Shown one piece after another: positions 22,204-33,914 of a stretch of DNA of 64,000 nt. Position numbers and translations under genes: made by a program. The notes beneath the pieces were generated by a model. That model worked only from the letters and a program-made list of their open reading frames with translations. It was not told the origin of the DNA and searched no databases. Every line of letters starts with the position of its first letter. Within the stretch, counting starts at the first letter, position 1. The DNA is taken from contig NC_089222.1 in the NCBI RefSeq assembly GCF_963924675.1, forward strand, positions 434,001 through 498,000, in the 5' to 3' direction. Source of the stretch: Phocoena phocoena. Lineage: Eukaryota > Chordata > Mammalia > Artiodactyla > Phocoenidae.

Positions 22204-25200
22204 AGGGCCATCATTCACGGGAGGAGGAGGCTCCCAGCATGCTCCAGTGGCCAACAGAGGGCCCACGTCGCCAAGGCGATGTGAGCTAGCCAGGCAGGAG
22301 TGACCTGACATCAGAGGGCCCACCTCACAGAATGGTAGGGAACCCAGCCAGGATCAGACTCTCCCCAGAGGGCCCACATCACCAAGGTGATGGGAACCAG
22401 GCAGGAGTGTCCTCACACCCGTGGGGCCACATCATCAAAAGTTGAGGTACCCAGCACATGTGGCCTCAAACCAGAGGACCCACATCACCATGGGTTTCGG
22501 AGTGAGGCAGGCAGGATTAACCTCACAACACATGTCCCATTGTATACAAAAGGTGTGGAAACCAGCAGTTGGATCTTCCTAGCAGGCGGCCCAGAGCACT
22601 GAGGCTATGAGATCCAGGCCGGCATGAACTCACAACAGAGGGCCCTCATTGTGATTCTGTAAGCAACCCAGCCGTTGTGACCTCAGAGCAGAAGGCCCAC
22701 ATCCCCATGGGGAAGGGAAACAAGCAGGAGTGTCATCGCAAGAGTGGGCACACATGAAAAAATGTGGGGAGCCCAGCAATTAGTGCCTGATGCCAGAGGG
22801 CCCTCATCACCGAGGGGCGGTGGCTCCCAGCCAGCTCCGACTGCTACCAGAGGGGCGACGTCGCCAATGCGGAGTGCGACAACCAGGCAGGAGTGACCTC
22901 AGAGTGGAGGGTCAACCTCACAGAAGTGTGAAGAACCAAAGAGGATCAGATTCTCACCAGAGGGCCCACATCACCAAGGGAATGGGAACCAGGCAGGAGT
23001 GTCCTCACACTAGTGGGGCCACATCACCGAAAAGTGAGGGACCCAGCACACGTGGCCTCAAACCAGAGGACACACATCACAAGGGAGCTGGGATTGAGGC
23101 AGGCAGGAGGAGCCTCAAAACAGAGGGACCATAGAATTAAAGAGGTGAAGAATCCCGCAGTTGGAACCTCCCAGCAGGCGGCCAGGAGCAGCGAGACTAT
23201 GGGATCCAGGCCGGAGTGATCTCACACCAGAGGGCCGTCATCATGAAACTGTGAGCAACCTAGGCGTTGGGATGTCAGAGCAGAAGGCCCACATTCCCAT
23301 GGGGTTGGGAACCTGTCAGAAGTGTACTCGCACCACAGGGCACACATCAGAGAATTTAGGGAACCCAGGAGTTAGGGCCTGACGCCAGAGGGCCCTCATT
23401 ACCAAGGGGAGGAGACTCCAATCTGGCACCAACACCCAACTGAGGTCCCACGTCGCCAAGGTGACGTGTGACAGCCAGGTAGGAGTGACCTCACCGCAGA
23501 GGGCCTACCTCACAGAAGGGTGAGGAACACAGCCAGGATAAGACTCTCACCAGAGGGCCCACATCACCAAGGTGATCAGAACCAGGCAGGAGAGTCTTCA
23601 CACCAGTGTGGCCACATCATAGAAAGGTGAGGAACCCAGCACATGTGGCCTAAACCAGAAGACCCACATCTCCAAGGGGCTCGGAATGAGGCAGGCAGGA
23701 GTAGCCTCACAACACAGGGCCCATAGAATAAAAAAGCTGAGGAATCCAGCAATGGGAACCTCCCAGCAGGCGGCCAAGAGCACCAAGTCTATGCGATTCA
23801 GGCCGCAGTAAACTCACAGCAGAGGGTCCACATCATGAAACTGCGAGCAACCCAGCCATTTGGACCTCAGAGCAGAAGGTCCACATCCCCAAGGTGTTGG
23901 GAGCATGGCAGGAGTGTCCTCGCACCACTTAGCACATATCAGAAAATGTGGGTACCCAGCAGTTAGGGCCTGACGCCAGAGGGCCCTCATCACTGAGGGG
24001 AGGAGGCTCCCAGCATGTTCCAACTACCACAAGAGGGCCCACGTCGCCAAGGCGGGGTGTGCCAGCCAGGCAGGAGTGACCTCACAGCAGACGGCCCACC
24101 TCAAAGAAGTGTGAGGAACCCAACCAGGATCAGACTCTCACCAGAGGGCCCATATCACCAAGGGGACGGGAACCAGGCACGAGTGTCCTCACACCAGTGG
24201 GGCCACATCACTAAAAGATGAGGAAACTGGCACATGTGGCCACAAACCAGAGGACCTACATCACCAAGGGGCTGGGAGTGACACAGGCAGGAGGAGCCTC
24301 CCAACACAGGGCCCAAAGAATAAAAAAGGTGAGGAACCCAGCAGTTGGAACTTCCCAGCAGGCGGCCCAGAGTACAGAGGCTATGGGATCTAGGAATGAG
24401 TGAACTAACACCAGAGAGCTAACATCAGGAAACTGTGAGCAACCCAGTCGTTGGAACCTCAGAGCAGAAGGCCCATATCGCCATGGGGATGGGAACATTT
24501 CACGAGTGTCCTGGCATCACTGGGCTCACATCAGAAAACCTGGGGAGCCCAGCAGTTAGAGCCTGACGCCAGAGGGACCTCATCACCGAGGACAGGAGTC
24601 TCCAAAAGGATCCAACTGCCACCAGAGGGCTGACGTCACCAAGGCAATGGGAGCAAGCCAGGCAGGAGTTACCTCAGAGCACAGGGCCCACCTCACAGAA
24701 CGGTAAGGAACCCAGCCAGGATCAGACTCTCACCAGAGGGGCCACATCACCAAGGGGCTGGGAAACAGGCATGAGTGTCCTCACACCATTGGGGCCACAT
24801 CATCGAAAGGTGAGGGACCCAGCACACGTGGCCTCACACCAGAGGACACACATCACAACGGGGCTGGGATTGAGGCAGGCAGGAGGAGCCTCAAAACAGA
24901 GGGCCCATAGAATAAAAAAGGTGAGGAATCCCGCAGTTGGAACCTCCCAGCAGGCGCCCAGGAGCAGCAAGCCTATGGGATCTAGGCCGGAATGAACGCA
25001 CATCAGAGGGCCCTCATCATGAAACTGTGAGCACCCCAGCCGTTGGGACCTCAGAGCAGAAGGCCCAAATTCCCATGGGGTTGGGAACCTGACAGGAGTG
25101 TACTCGCACCACAGGTCGCACATCTGCAAATTTTGGGAGCCCAGGAGTTAGGGTCTGACGCAAGAGGGCCCTCATTACCGAGGGACGGAGACTCGCAGCA

Positions 25201-27564
25201 GACACCAACTCCCAACTGAGGGCCCACGTCACCAAGGTGATGTGTGCCAGCCAGGCAGGAGTGACCTCACCGCAGAGGGCCTACCTCACAGAAGGGTGAG
25301 GAAACCAGCCAGGATAAGACTCTCACCAGAGGGCCCACATCACCAAGGGGATCGGAACCAGGCAGGAGGGTCCTCACACCAGTGTGGCCACATTATAGAA
25401 AGGTGAGGAACCCAGAACATGTGGCCTAAAACAGGGGACCCACATCTCCAAGGGGCTAGGAGTGAGGCAAGCAGGAGTATCCTCACAAAACAGAGCCCAC
25501 AGAATAAAAGTTGTGAGGAATCCAGCAGTTGGAACCGGCCAGTAGGCCGCCCAGAGCACAGAGTCTATGGGATCCAGGCCACAGCAAACTCACAGCAGAG
25601 GTCCCACATCATGAAACTGTGAGCAACCCAGCGGATGGGACCTCAGAGCAGAAGGCCCACATCCCTATGGGGATGGGAACCTGACAGGAGTGTCCTTGGC
25701 CCACTTCCACGAAACAGAAAATGTGGGAACCCAGCAGTTAGGACCTGAGGCCAGAGGACCCTCATCACCGAGGGGAGGAGGCTCCCAGCAGGCTCCAACT
25801 GCCACCATAAGGCCGATGTCACCAAGGCGGGGTGTGCCAACCAGGCAGGAGTGACCTCAGAGCCGAAAGCCCACCTCACAGAAGTGTGAGGAACCCAACA
25901 AGGATCAGACTGTCACCAGAGGGCCAACATCACCAAGGGAATGGGAACCAGGCAGGAGTGTCCTCACACCAGTGGTGCTACATCACCATAATTTGAGGGA
26001 CCCAGCACACGTGGCCTCAAACCTGAGGACACACATCACCAAGGGGCTGGGAGTGAGGCAGGCCAGAGGATCCTCAAAACAGAGGGACCATAGAATAAAA
26101 AAGGTGAGGAATCCCACAGTTGGAACCTCCGACAGGCAGCCAGGAGCAGCGAGGCTATGGGATCTAGGCAGGAGTGAACTCACACCAGAGGGCCCTCATC
26201 ATGAAACTGTGAGCAACACAGCCGTTGGGACCTCAGAGCAGAAGGCTCACATCCCCATGGGGATGGGAACCTGGCAGGAGTGTCCTTGCACCACTTAGCA
26301 CGAATCAGAAAATGTGGGAACCCAGCAGTTAGGGCCTGAGGCCAGAGGGCCCTCATCACCGAGGGGAGGAGGCTCCCAGCAGGCTCCAACTGCCACCATA
26401 TGGCCGACGTTGCCAAGGCGGGGTGTGTCAGCCAGGCAGGAGTGACCTCAGAGCAGAGGGCCCACCTCACAGAAGGGTGAGGAACCTAACCAGGATCAGA
26501 CTCTCACCAGAGGGCCAACATCACCAAGGTGATGGGAACCAGGCAAGACTGTCCTAACAGCAGTGGGGCCAACATCACCAAGGGAATGGGAACCAGGCAA
26601 GAGTGTCCTCACACCAGTGTGGCCACATTATAGAAAGGTGAGGAACACAGCACATGTGGCCTCAAACAAGGGGACACACATCACGAAGGGGCTGGGAGTG
26701 AGGCATGCAGGAGGAGACGCACAACCGAGGGCCCATAGAATAAAAAAGGTGAGGAATCGAGAAGTTGGAAACTCCAAGCTGGAGGCCCAGAGCACTGACA
26801 CTATGGGATACAGGCCAGAGTGAACACACAGCAAAGGGCCCACATCATGAAACTGTGAGCAACCCAGCAGTTGGGACCACAGAACAGAAGTCCCACATGC
26901 CCATGGGGATGGGAACCTGGCAGGAGTGACTCGCACCACTGGGCACACATCAGAAAATGTGTGGAGCCCAGCACTTAGGGCCTGACACCAGAAGGCCCTC
27001 ATCACTGAGGGGAGGAGGCCCCAGCACGCTCCAACTGCCACCAGAGGGTCCACGTCGCCAAGGCGACGTGCGCCAGCCAGGCAGGATTGACCTCACAGCA
27101 GAGGGCCCACATCATGAAAGTGTGAGCAACCCAGCCGTTAGGACCTCAGAACAGAAGGCCCACACGCTCATGAGGATGGGAACCTGGCAGGAGTGCCCTC
27201 GTACCACTTAGCACGTATCAGAAAATGTGGGAACCCCGCCATTAGGGTCTGACGCCAGAGGGCCTCATCACCGCGGGAAGGAGGCTCCCAGCAGGCTCCA
27301 ACTGCCACCAGGGTGCCGAAGTCAACAAGGCGGGTTGTGCCAGCCAGGCAGGAGTGACCTCAGAGAAGAGGGCTCACCTCACGGATGTGTGAGGAACCCA
27401 ACCAGGATCAGAGTCTCACCAGAGAGCCCACATCACCAAGGGGATGGGAACCAGGCAGGAGTGTCCACACACCAGTGGGGCCACATCATCAAAAGATGAG
27501 GAACCCATCACATATGGCCTCAAACCTGAGGACATACATCACCATGTGGCTGGGAGTGAGGCAG
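22204..27564. repeat. 591-bp satellite block, about nine units of 11 x 54 bp
   Basis: A landmark (TTGGAACCTCCCAGCAGG and variants) recurs near 22,572, 23,161, 23,754, 24,347, 24,938, 25,529, 26,119 and 26,764, spaced 589-593 bp except for a last step of 645. Between 24,362 and 24,952, eleven subrepeats average 53.6 bp, with GGGCCCACATCACC-like starts. Units differ from one another far more than the two large copies of the block do. The left end joins the 1,746-bp satellite at its palindrome centre, and the right end joins a diverged monomer near 27,564. Short frames on both strands recur with the period and are not genes. I do not recognise the family. Confidence 0.95.
26510..26645. repeat. 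Extra 54-bp subrepeat (12-subunit unit)
   Basis: GCCAACATCACCAAGG-type subrepeats occur twice in direct succession (near 26,514 and 26,568). This adds one 54-bp subunit and makes this unit about 645 bp instead of 591. It looks like a single-subunit gain by unequal exchange or slippage. Confidence 0.85.
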
Positions 27565-28685
27565 GTATCTGGAGGGGCACATTTAACTCTAATTTCCCAC
27601 CAGGAAGAGGAATTAACCAAAGGCTCAGAGTGCCGTGCCGGACCCTGATTATGGCCTGAAGCAAACCTGCAGTTTTGTGGCCAGCTTACAAGGAAGCGAG
27701 TTAAGAAAGGAGCTCAGGGGCACTGTAATTCACAAACCTGCAGAGATAAATGACAGCTATTGGCAAAAATATATCGAAGTAAGTCTGCAAAGAGGACTTG
27801 AAAACGAGGCAGAATTGCAGGAATCATATTTCAAGAGGTAGATTGGAATTGCATTTAAAGCATATGAAAAGCGGCAGATCTTTGACAGTGATGCACATGG
27901 ACAAAAAGTGCGTATACATTTTTCCTGAATATATTCAGGAAAAAACGCATATGAACATTTTGGCCAACCAAGCCCTCCAGCAATGGAAATCCACACTACA
28001 ATGAAGTCACATTTCCCATTCGTCAAAAAGGCCATCTGAATAAAGTGTAAAAACCAGAAACACAGGACAGGCCATGGAGAACAGGGAGCCGTGTTATGCT
28101 GATGGGCGGGATGTAAATTGCCAACAGACACTCTGGAGATGTTCATGGTGTATCCTGAAACATCAAAAAACAAAGCTACAGAGCCTAGGGCACTTCCACT
28201 TTTGGCCCTATAGCTTAGGAAAATTAAAATCAACAAGACACAGCCAACACAAAATTTAGGGCTGCTGTGTTTACAAGAACCTCGAGTCCAGTACAAATTA
28301 AATATCCCAGAAAGAAAAAAATGGATAAAGAAGTTGTGCTACTTACGTACAACGGAATATCACTCAGCAGTGAAATCAATGTCATCAGGCCTGTAGCAGC
28401 AAATTGAGTGGATTTAATTATGATGATTCTAAGAGAAATATGTCACACAAAGAAAGATAATTATCATAAGATATCACTAATAGAGGGAGTGTAAACTTGG
28501 CTACACATAAACTGAATTACAAAACCGAACAGAGTCTCACATTTAGATAAAAACCTTATGCTTGCTTAAGGGGAAAGTTGAGTTGGGCTGCTGTATAAAA
28601 ACAGATTGAAATTAGCACACATACGATTCCATAAGCCAAATACGTAATAAACAAGACCTACTCTTTGCTCAACGAAATAGACTCA
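27564..28685 (+). repeat. Diverged partial 1,746-bp monomer, second copy
   Basis: This is the duplicate of 610-1,731 at an offset of 26,954. About a dozen single-base or 1-bp indel differences were counted by eye over 1.1 kb. It contains the same degraded palindrome, centred at 27,931. Confidence 0.9.
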
Positions 28686-29416
28686 TCCATGGTGTATCAC
28701 CTCACACCTATTAGAATGGGCATCATCAGAAAATCTACAAACAACAAATGCTGGAAACGGTGTGGAGATAAGGAATCCTCTTCCACTATTGTTGGGAACG
28801 TAAATTGATACAGTCACTGTGGAGAACATTATGGAGTTTCTTATAAAACTAAGAATAGAATTACCATATGATACAGCAATCCCTCTACTGGGCATATACC
28901 CAGACAAAACCATAAATCAAAAAGAGACATTCACCACAATGTTCATTGCATCACTATTTACACTATCCAGGAAATGGAAGCAACCTAAATGCCCACAGAC
29001 AGACGAATGCATAAAGATGTGGTACATATATAAAATGGAATATTACTAAGCCATAAAAAGGAATGAAATTGGGACATTTGTAGAGACGTTGATGGATCTA
29101 GAGACTGTCATACAGAGTGAAGTAAGTCAGAAAGAGAAAAACAAATCTTGTATATTAATGCATATATGTGGAACCTAGAAAAATTGTACAGATGAACCGT
29201 TTTGCAAGGCAGAAATAGAGCAATACATGTATACAACAAACGTATGGACAACAAGGGGGGAAAGCTGTTGGGGATGGTGGTGGGAGGAGTTGAGATATTG
29301 GGATTGGTATGTTTACATTTATATGTATAAAGTAGATAACCAAAAACAACCTGCTGTATAAAAATATAAAATTAAATTCAAAATACAAAAATAAAATTAA
29401 AAAAAGTAAAACAGAA
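28686..29416 (+). mobile_element. L1 ORF2/3' UTR fragment, second copy
   Basis: The duplicate of 1,732-2,462, carrying the same premature end after MEYY (stop near 29,047). Both copies stem from one insertion, which was amplified with the block. Confidence 0.93.
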
Positions 29417-29969
29417 AAAATATTCTTCCCTTCACATACATGTATTTATATGAATAAATTATTTCCATGCTTATATCTGTAAATACACAAAAGAGGAATA
29501 AAATCTACCTTGAACCAAAAACGAAAAAAAGATTAAAAAGAACAGAACCCACCAGTTACACAGAGGAAAACCGTTTCAGGGCACTTGCTCCAATTGAAAA
29601 CAATTCTGAAGTTGGTCAGTGGTGGGGAATCATCTCCCATTCAGCCAGCATGCTCCTCGCAACAAGCGTCCTCACTGCAAAGCTGGGGGACTGTGCCGAG
29701 GTATCTGTGAGTAAACGTGGGCCGAGCCCCAGGCCAGCTGCTGCTGAAATGTTCCCACCCTTCCAAGGCTAAACACCTGAATATGTACAAGGACTTGAAA
29801 ACCTAGAGGAAAGGCCATGGAGCCACATGAGGGACAGCATGCCAGCCGACTTGGTGCCTGCAGGCCAGCCAGGATGGTCCTGGCCCTGGGTGCTCTTCTG
29901 GAAGCTCTCCATTTCCCTGCCTGAGATACCCCTGCTGTCCCGGCCCCCACTGCTTTCTTCCTTCCTCAC
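29417..29969. other. Low-copy AT-rich then GC-rich stretch, second copy
   Basis: The duplicate of 2,463-3,015. Nothing further was recognised. One substitution here (GCAAACAATTC to GAAAACAATTC) is typical of the scattered differences. Confidence 0.4.
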
Positions 29970-30172
29970 CTGTGCCCAGGGAGAAATTCCAGCAGCAGGT
30001 GTGGGTGACACATCCTCTTCTTTAGCAGGTAGCATCTTGGCAACTGCTGCAGAAAGTCCAGCAGATCCCCACTCACACTGGGACACCCACAAAGCCGTGG
30101 CCTCTCACTCCCTCCCACCAGCCCAGCCCCGAGACTGCTGACAGGGCAGAGAAAATGGCGTCAGGCACAGCT
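29970..30172 (-). other. Candidate first exon, second copy
   Basis: The ATG at 30,035, the 22-codon start and the CAG|GTGAGG donor at 29,970 are all kept relative to 3,016-3,081. One codon changes synonymously (GCC to GCT). This agrees with, but does not prove, coding origin. The product was not recognised. Confidence 0.3.
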
Positions 30173-30285
30173 GCAGGGGCTCTTGCTGCCTGGAGCGGTG
30201 TTTATATTGATCTCAACCCAGGCACACCTGGGGAGGGCTGGCCGGCACGGTCAGGCTTCCCAAGCCAGCCAATAATCACCCCTCA
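30173..30285 (-). promoter_or_regulatory. Candidate minus-strand promoter, second copy
   Basis: The TATAAA (minus strand, 30,206-30,201) and the inverse CCAAT (30,269-30,273) are unchanged. A 1-bp insertion between them (GCTTCCC for GCTCCC) shifts the large-copy offset from 26,954 to 26,955. Confidence 0.3.
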
Positions 30286-30720
30286 GGGGCTCACAGTTGC
30301 TGAAAATGGAACTTGCTGAATTGGCCAGGTCCAAGGAACAGGTGTGGGCTCCTGAGAGTCAGGATAGAGAAGGGGCTGCAGCTCTGGCTTGTTTTCTAAT
30401 TATATTATCTGGCCCATGAGTGGGAGACAACTTCAAGAAAACCCTCTCCTAATGAGAGGAACCCAGGAGTCAGGGAGAGGAGGGGTGGGTGGTGGTTGGA
30501 GACAGAGGCCTGGTGCCCCGGGTGCAGTGGAAGTCTCTGGAAGACCAGGTGGAGGAGGCCGCACAGAGTGATGCCCAGGGTCACAGACCTGTCAGAGCTG
30601 CTGTTTGTTAGTTCAAGTCCTGCTCTGAGGTGCTCTGTGTCAGATCTGAGCGACAGGTGAGCCGGGAGTGCTCTGCAATGAGGGCTATGTGCACGGTTCC
30701 TGTGTGCCCAGCCCTGCCAA
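30286..30720. other. GC-rich low-copy DNA, second copy
   Basis: The duplicate of 3,331-3,765. No feature was recognised. Confidence 0.4.
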
Positions 30721-30935
30721 GGTACCTGCAAGGGTAGCTCTGTATCCTGGGAGGGGCCTGACCACGGGAGCCCCATGGACTACAGAGGACCTGCCCAGGG
30801 AATCCCATATCCTGGGAGGGGCCTGAACACGAGAGCCCCGTGGGCTGGGGTGGGGGTAGGGTACCTGCCCAGGTGAGCTCCATATCCTGGGATTGGCCTG
30901 ACCTCGAGAGCACCATGGGCTGCTGGAGTCCTGGT
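30721..30935. repeat. Three-copy minisatellite, second copy
   Basis: The same three 65-75 bp units as at 3,766-3,980. The change CTGCAG to CTACAG near 30,780 introduces a stop in the minus-strand frame that is open in the first copy. Confidence 0.85.
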
Positions 30936-30939
30936 AAAG

Positions 30940-32055
30940 GATGTCAGGACAGTCAGTGAAGCCACTGAGGATATACCTCCAGTAGTTCCTAAATCCTACA
31001 CCCTGCTGGTCATTCTACCAACCACCAGGACTTGGTATTCTGTATTAGTCTTCACTGATGCCTTCTTTTGTATTCCATTAGTCCCAGAGTCACAAGAAAT
31101 TTTGGCTTGTGAGTGACAGGACTCAACATACAACTAAAACAATACTTCCAGGCTGTCTTGCCCCAAGGGTTCAAAAATTCCCACACCATCTTTGGGGAAA
31201 GCTCAGCTAAAGACCTAAAAGTTCTACCTCTGGAAAAGGAAACACTCCTTCAATATTCAGACGACATTCTGATCGCCAGCCCTACTAAGGAGGCCTCAGA
31301 ACTACCAAGCCAATAAAGGATAGAAGTTGTCCACGAAAAAGCTCAAGTATCACAGACTACGGTGACCTGCCTGGGCTTCATTCTCACAGAAGGTCGGAGA
31401 AGCCCATCCCAGGAAAGGGAAGAAACAATTTACAGCCTTACCCCTTTCTGAATCTAGAAGACAGCTTAGGGGTTCCTGGGGAAGCCAGGGTTTCCTGCCT
31501 CTGGATCCCTAACTACAGTCTACTAGCTGGGCCTCTATATGAAACACTGAAAGGAAAAGATGATGATCCTTTTGAATAGAATCCAGAAGTGGCCTTTCAA
31601 GAATGGAAAGAGCAGTCAATTCAGACCCTTGCCCTGGAACTCCCTAATTTAGCTAAACCCTTTGACCTTTACATTCCTGGTGAAAGGTGAATCGCCATTG
31701 GAGTATTAGTGCAAAAACTGGGACCACTTGAAATGGAACAATGCAAGAATGCCATCCAGGTAGGATAAACTATGGTCACCAAGGGGCTTGGCCCACTGCC
31801 ACATCTGGCCAAGGTACTGGTGGTATCTGAAAACCTGGAAATCAGCAGCCCAAAAGGCCACCTCCCTTCTAAGGGATACAGACCCCACGTGGTGATCCTA
31901 ACCCCCAACCATGCTCTGAAGTTGCAGGGTTTGCTCCGTGGGCACACTGACCTCGATTGAGGAGGCCCTCCAACTCCAACCTCCAGAGAGATAACCGGGG
32001 GCAACGGGGCACCATGACGACCCGTGTGACCATCACTTGACCTGGAGTTTCTCTC
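30940..32055 (+). pseudogene. Gammaretrovirus-like pol remnant, second copy
   Basis: The duplicate of 3,985-5,100, with the altered YSDD catalytic box at 31,254-31,265 and the same interruptions. Differences between the copies are scattered single bases. The provirus therefore inserted and decayed before the block was amplified. Confidence 0.88.
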
Positions 32056-32744
32056 ATAAAACCACAAGAGTGTGTCCCAAAAGAGTAGACTACTGCTTGC
32101 AGTACTTACTGTACCCAGAGGGGAGCTAATAATCTTGGCGGGGGAACCGTATATCATGCTGTCACCATAGAAAAGCCTACAGACACCCTGATGATGGTGG
32201 CCAATAAGACCGGCTGGACTCCTGTTTACTTCCAAAGGCTCTTGACTCAGTGACCATCATGATCCTTCATCACCACTGACCCTGGACTGTCTGGGAGCTG
32301 AGCGGGCAGGATCCTGACACCTGGTGCTGTTTTTACGTTAATTCAGGGGCCTAATGGAAGAAAGCGCAGACTGTTGGTCAGAGCATCTAGGCTGGCAGAA
32401 ACGGTCAGTCAGAGCATCTAGGCTGGCAGAAACGGTCAGCCTAAGGTGGCCGAACAAATGTGGGGCGGAGTGAAACTGGACCTCACAGCGCCACTGCACA
32501 TCTCCTTTCTGGACCCTTAAAGGTCATTAGAATCTATAACACTTCCAATACTGGTGCTCAGGTGGACGAGCAGGGAGGCAGGAGGCCTGGGGACAATCAA
32601 CGTCACCTGGAGGCTGCTGGGGAGAAGTTCTGACCCTCGCCCACGGGTATGAAGCCTCCTAACTCAGCACTCAGCAGTTACAGAAGAAGGGTCTGCACCC
32701 GCAGCACTCCAAGAATGAGGAAAGGGACAAAAGGCAGAAGAGAA
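32056..32744 (+). other. Unassigned proviral remnant, second copy
   Basis: The duplicate of 5,101-5,789, including the 31-bp tandem duplication at 32,377-32,438. Confidence 0.4.
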
Positions 32745-33195
32745 GTTTGTCCCAGGCAAAGCCCCTTAAAAATGCCTGGGAGATAAAAATAGAATCTGGG
32801 CAATAAAATAAAGTCTAACCATTTATATCCTTTGTGCTTTGTCTAATTTCAGGTGCTCCTAGTGTCCCGCATACAGAGGTTCCACACCCGGCACTTCAGA
32901 CCAGATTTCCTAGAGCAGAATGGCTCGATGACACTTCAGCTCCTGGGGCCCAGTTCAGACTCCGTGACATAGAGCCTGAGCTGCAGCCAACCAGGTCCTC
33001 GAGAGCTCAGCCCCCTCCCTCCCAGTGACTCTGACAGGATCTCTACACAGCAGCCCAGCCCACAGCCCACAGGGTAGCACCTCTCCATTCTCTGATCAAA
33101 ATATAAAGTTTCCTTTGCTTTTGAACCAAACTCAGTCTCGATCTATTGGCTCCAATGACACTGGGCAGGGGGACACTTGTTGGCGTCCACTCTGG
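32745..33195 (+). mobile_element. LTR-like region, second copy
   Basis: The duplicate of 5,790-6,240. It has the same AATAAA signals and R-U5-like end, and the boundaries are uncertain. Confidence 0.5.
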
Positions 33196-33532
33196 AGGAT
33201 CAGTAACAGAAATTGAGAACATTGTAACTTCAATGAACAGATGTGTGAGCCAAACTGTAATTAACATAGAACAGTGTATAAGGCTCGGGTAAAATAAGAT
33301 GTTTCTAACACTTCCATTTGATATTTCCATCACTTTCTTATAAGCAAGTTCAGTGAAAAGGTTTGTCTTCTTTGTCAGGTCAATATTAGAGAAACAAAGT
33401 GATTTCTTTCCAAGGATGTACATCTAATAATCTTGGTTAAAGCTTCAATCTTGTTTTAAATGCTTTTGCATTGAAAATGATACCTCTCTTTCAGCTCCCC
33501 CATTTCTGAGAAGCATAAAATCTTATAATTTA
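33196..33532. other. Low-copy AT-rich DNA, second copy
   Basis: The duplicate of 6,241-6,577. No feature was recognised. Confidence 0.4.
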
Positions 33533-33715
33533 TTATTACCAAAGGGAAATGGTAGGAGGAGGGATAAAGTAACAGTTTGGGATTAACACATACACACTGC
33601 TATGTATGAAATCATCAGCAAGGAACTACTGTATTGCACAGGGAACTACACTCAATATTTTGCAATAACCTATAAGGGGAAATGATCTGAAAAAGAATAG
33701 ATATTTTTATTGACA
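33533..33715 (+). mobile_element. L1 3' UTR fragment, second copy
   Basis: The duplicate of 6,578-6,760. The motif CTACTGTATTGCACAGGG differs from the first copy by one base. Confidence 0.88.
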
Positions 33716-33914
33716 TCATCCATCAATGACAGTAAAAATGGAATCTAAGGGAAGACAGTGGTGAGTGCTTCTGACCCTGAAGACTTCAATCATCTAAAGT
33801 TTGGACTCTGCCTACTTCCCAAGGCCCTTAATGAACATATGTGTAGCCGTAGCTTAAAAAATTCCCCAGTTTGGGTTGCGGAGAGACACTGATATTTAAA
33901 ATCCCCTGGTGTTC
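33716..33914. other. Transition DNA before array 2
   Basis: The duplicate of 6,761-6,959. No clear feature. Confidence 0.3.

Noticed and set aside
22790..23134. Open frames in the 591-bp satellite on both strands
   Set aside because: They recur with the 54-bp repeat, a multiple of three, which lets stop-free frames persist. They are low-complexity peptides without domain signs.
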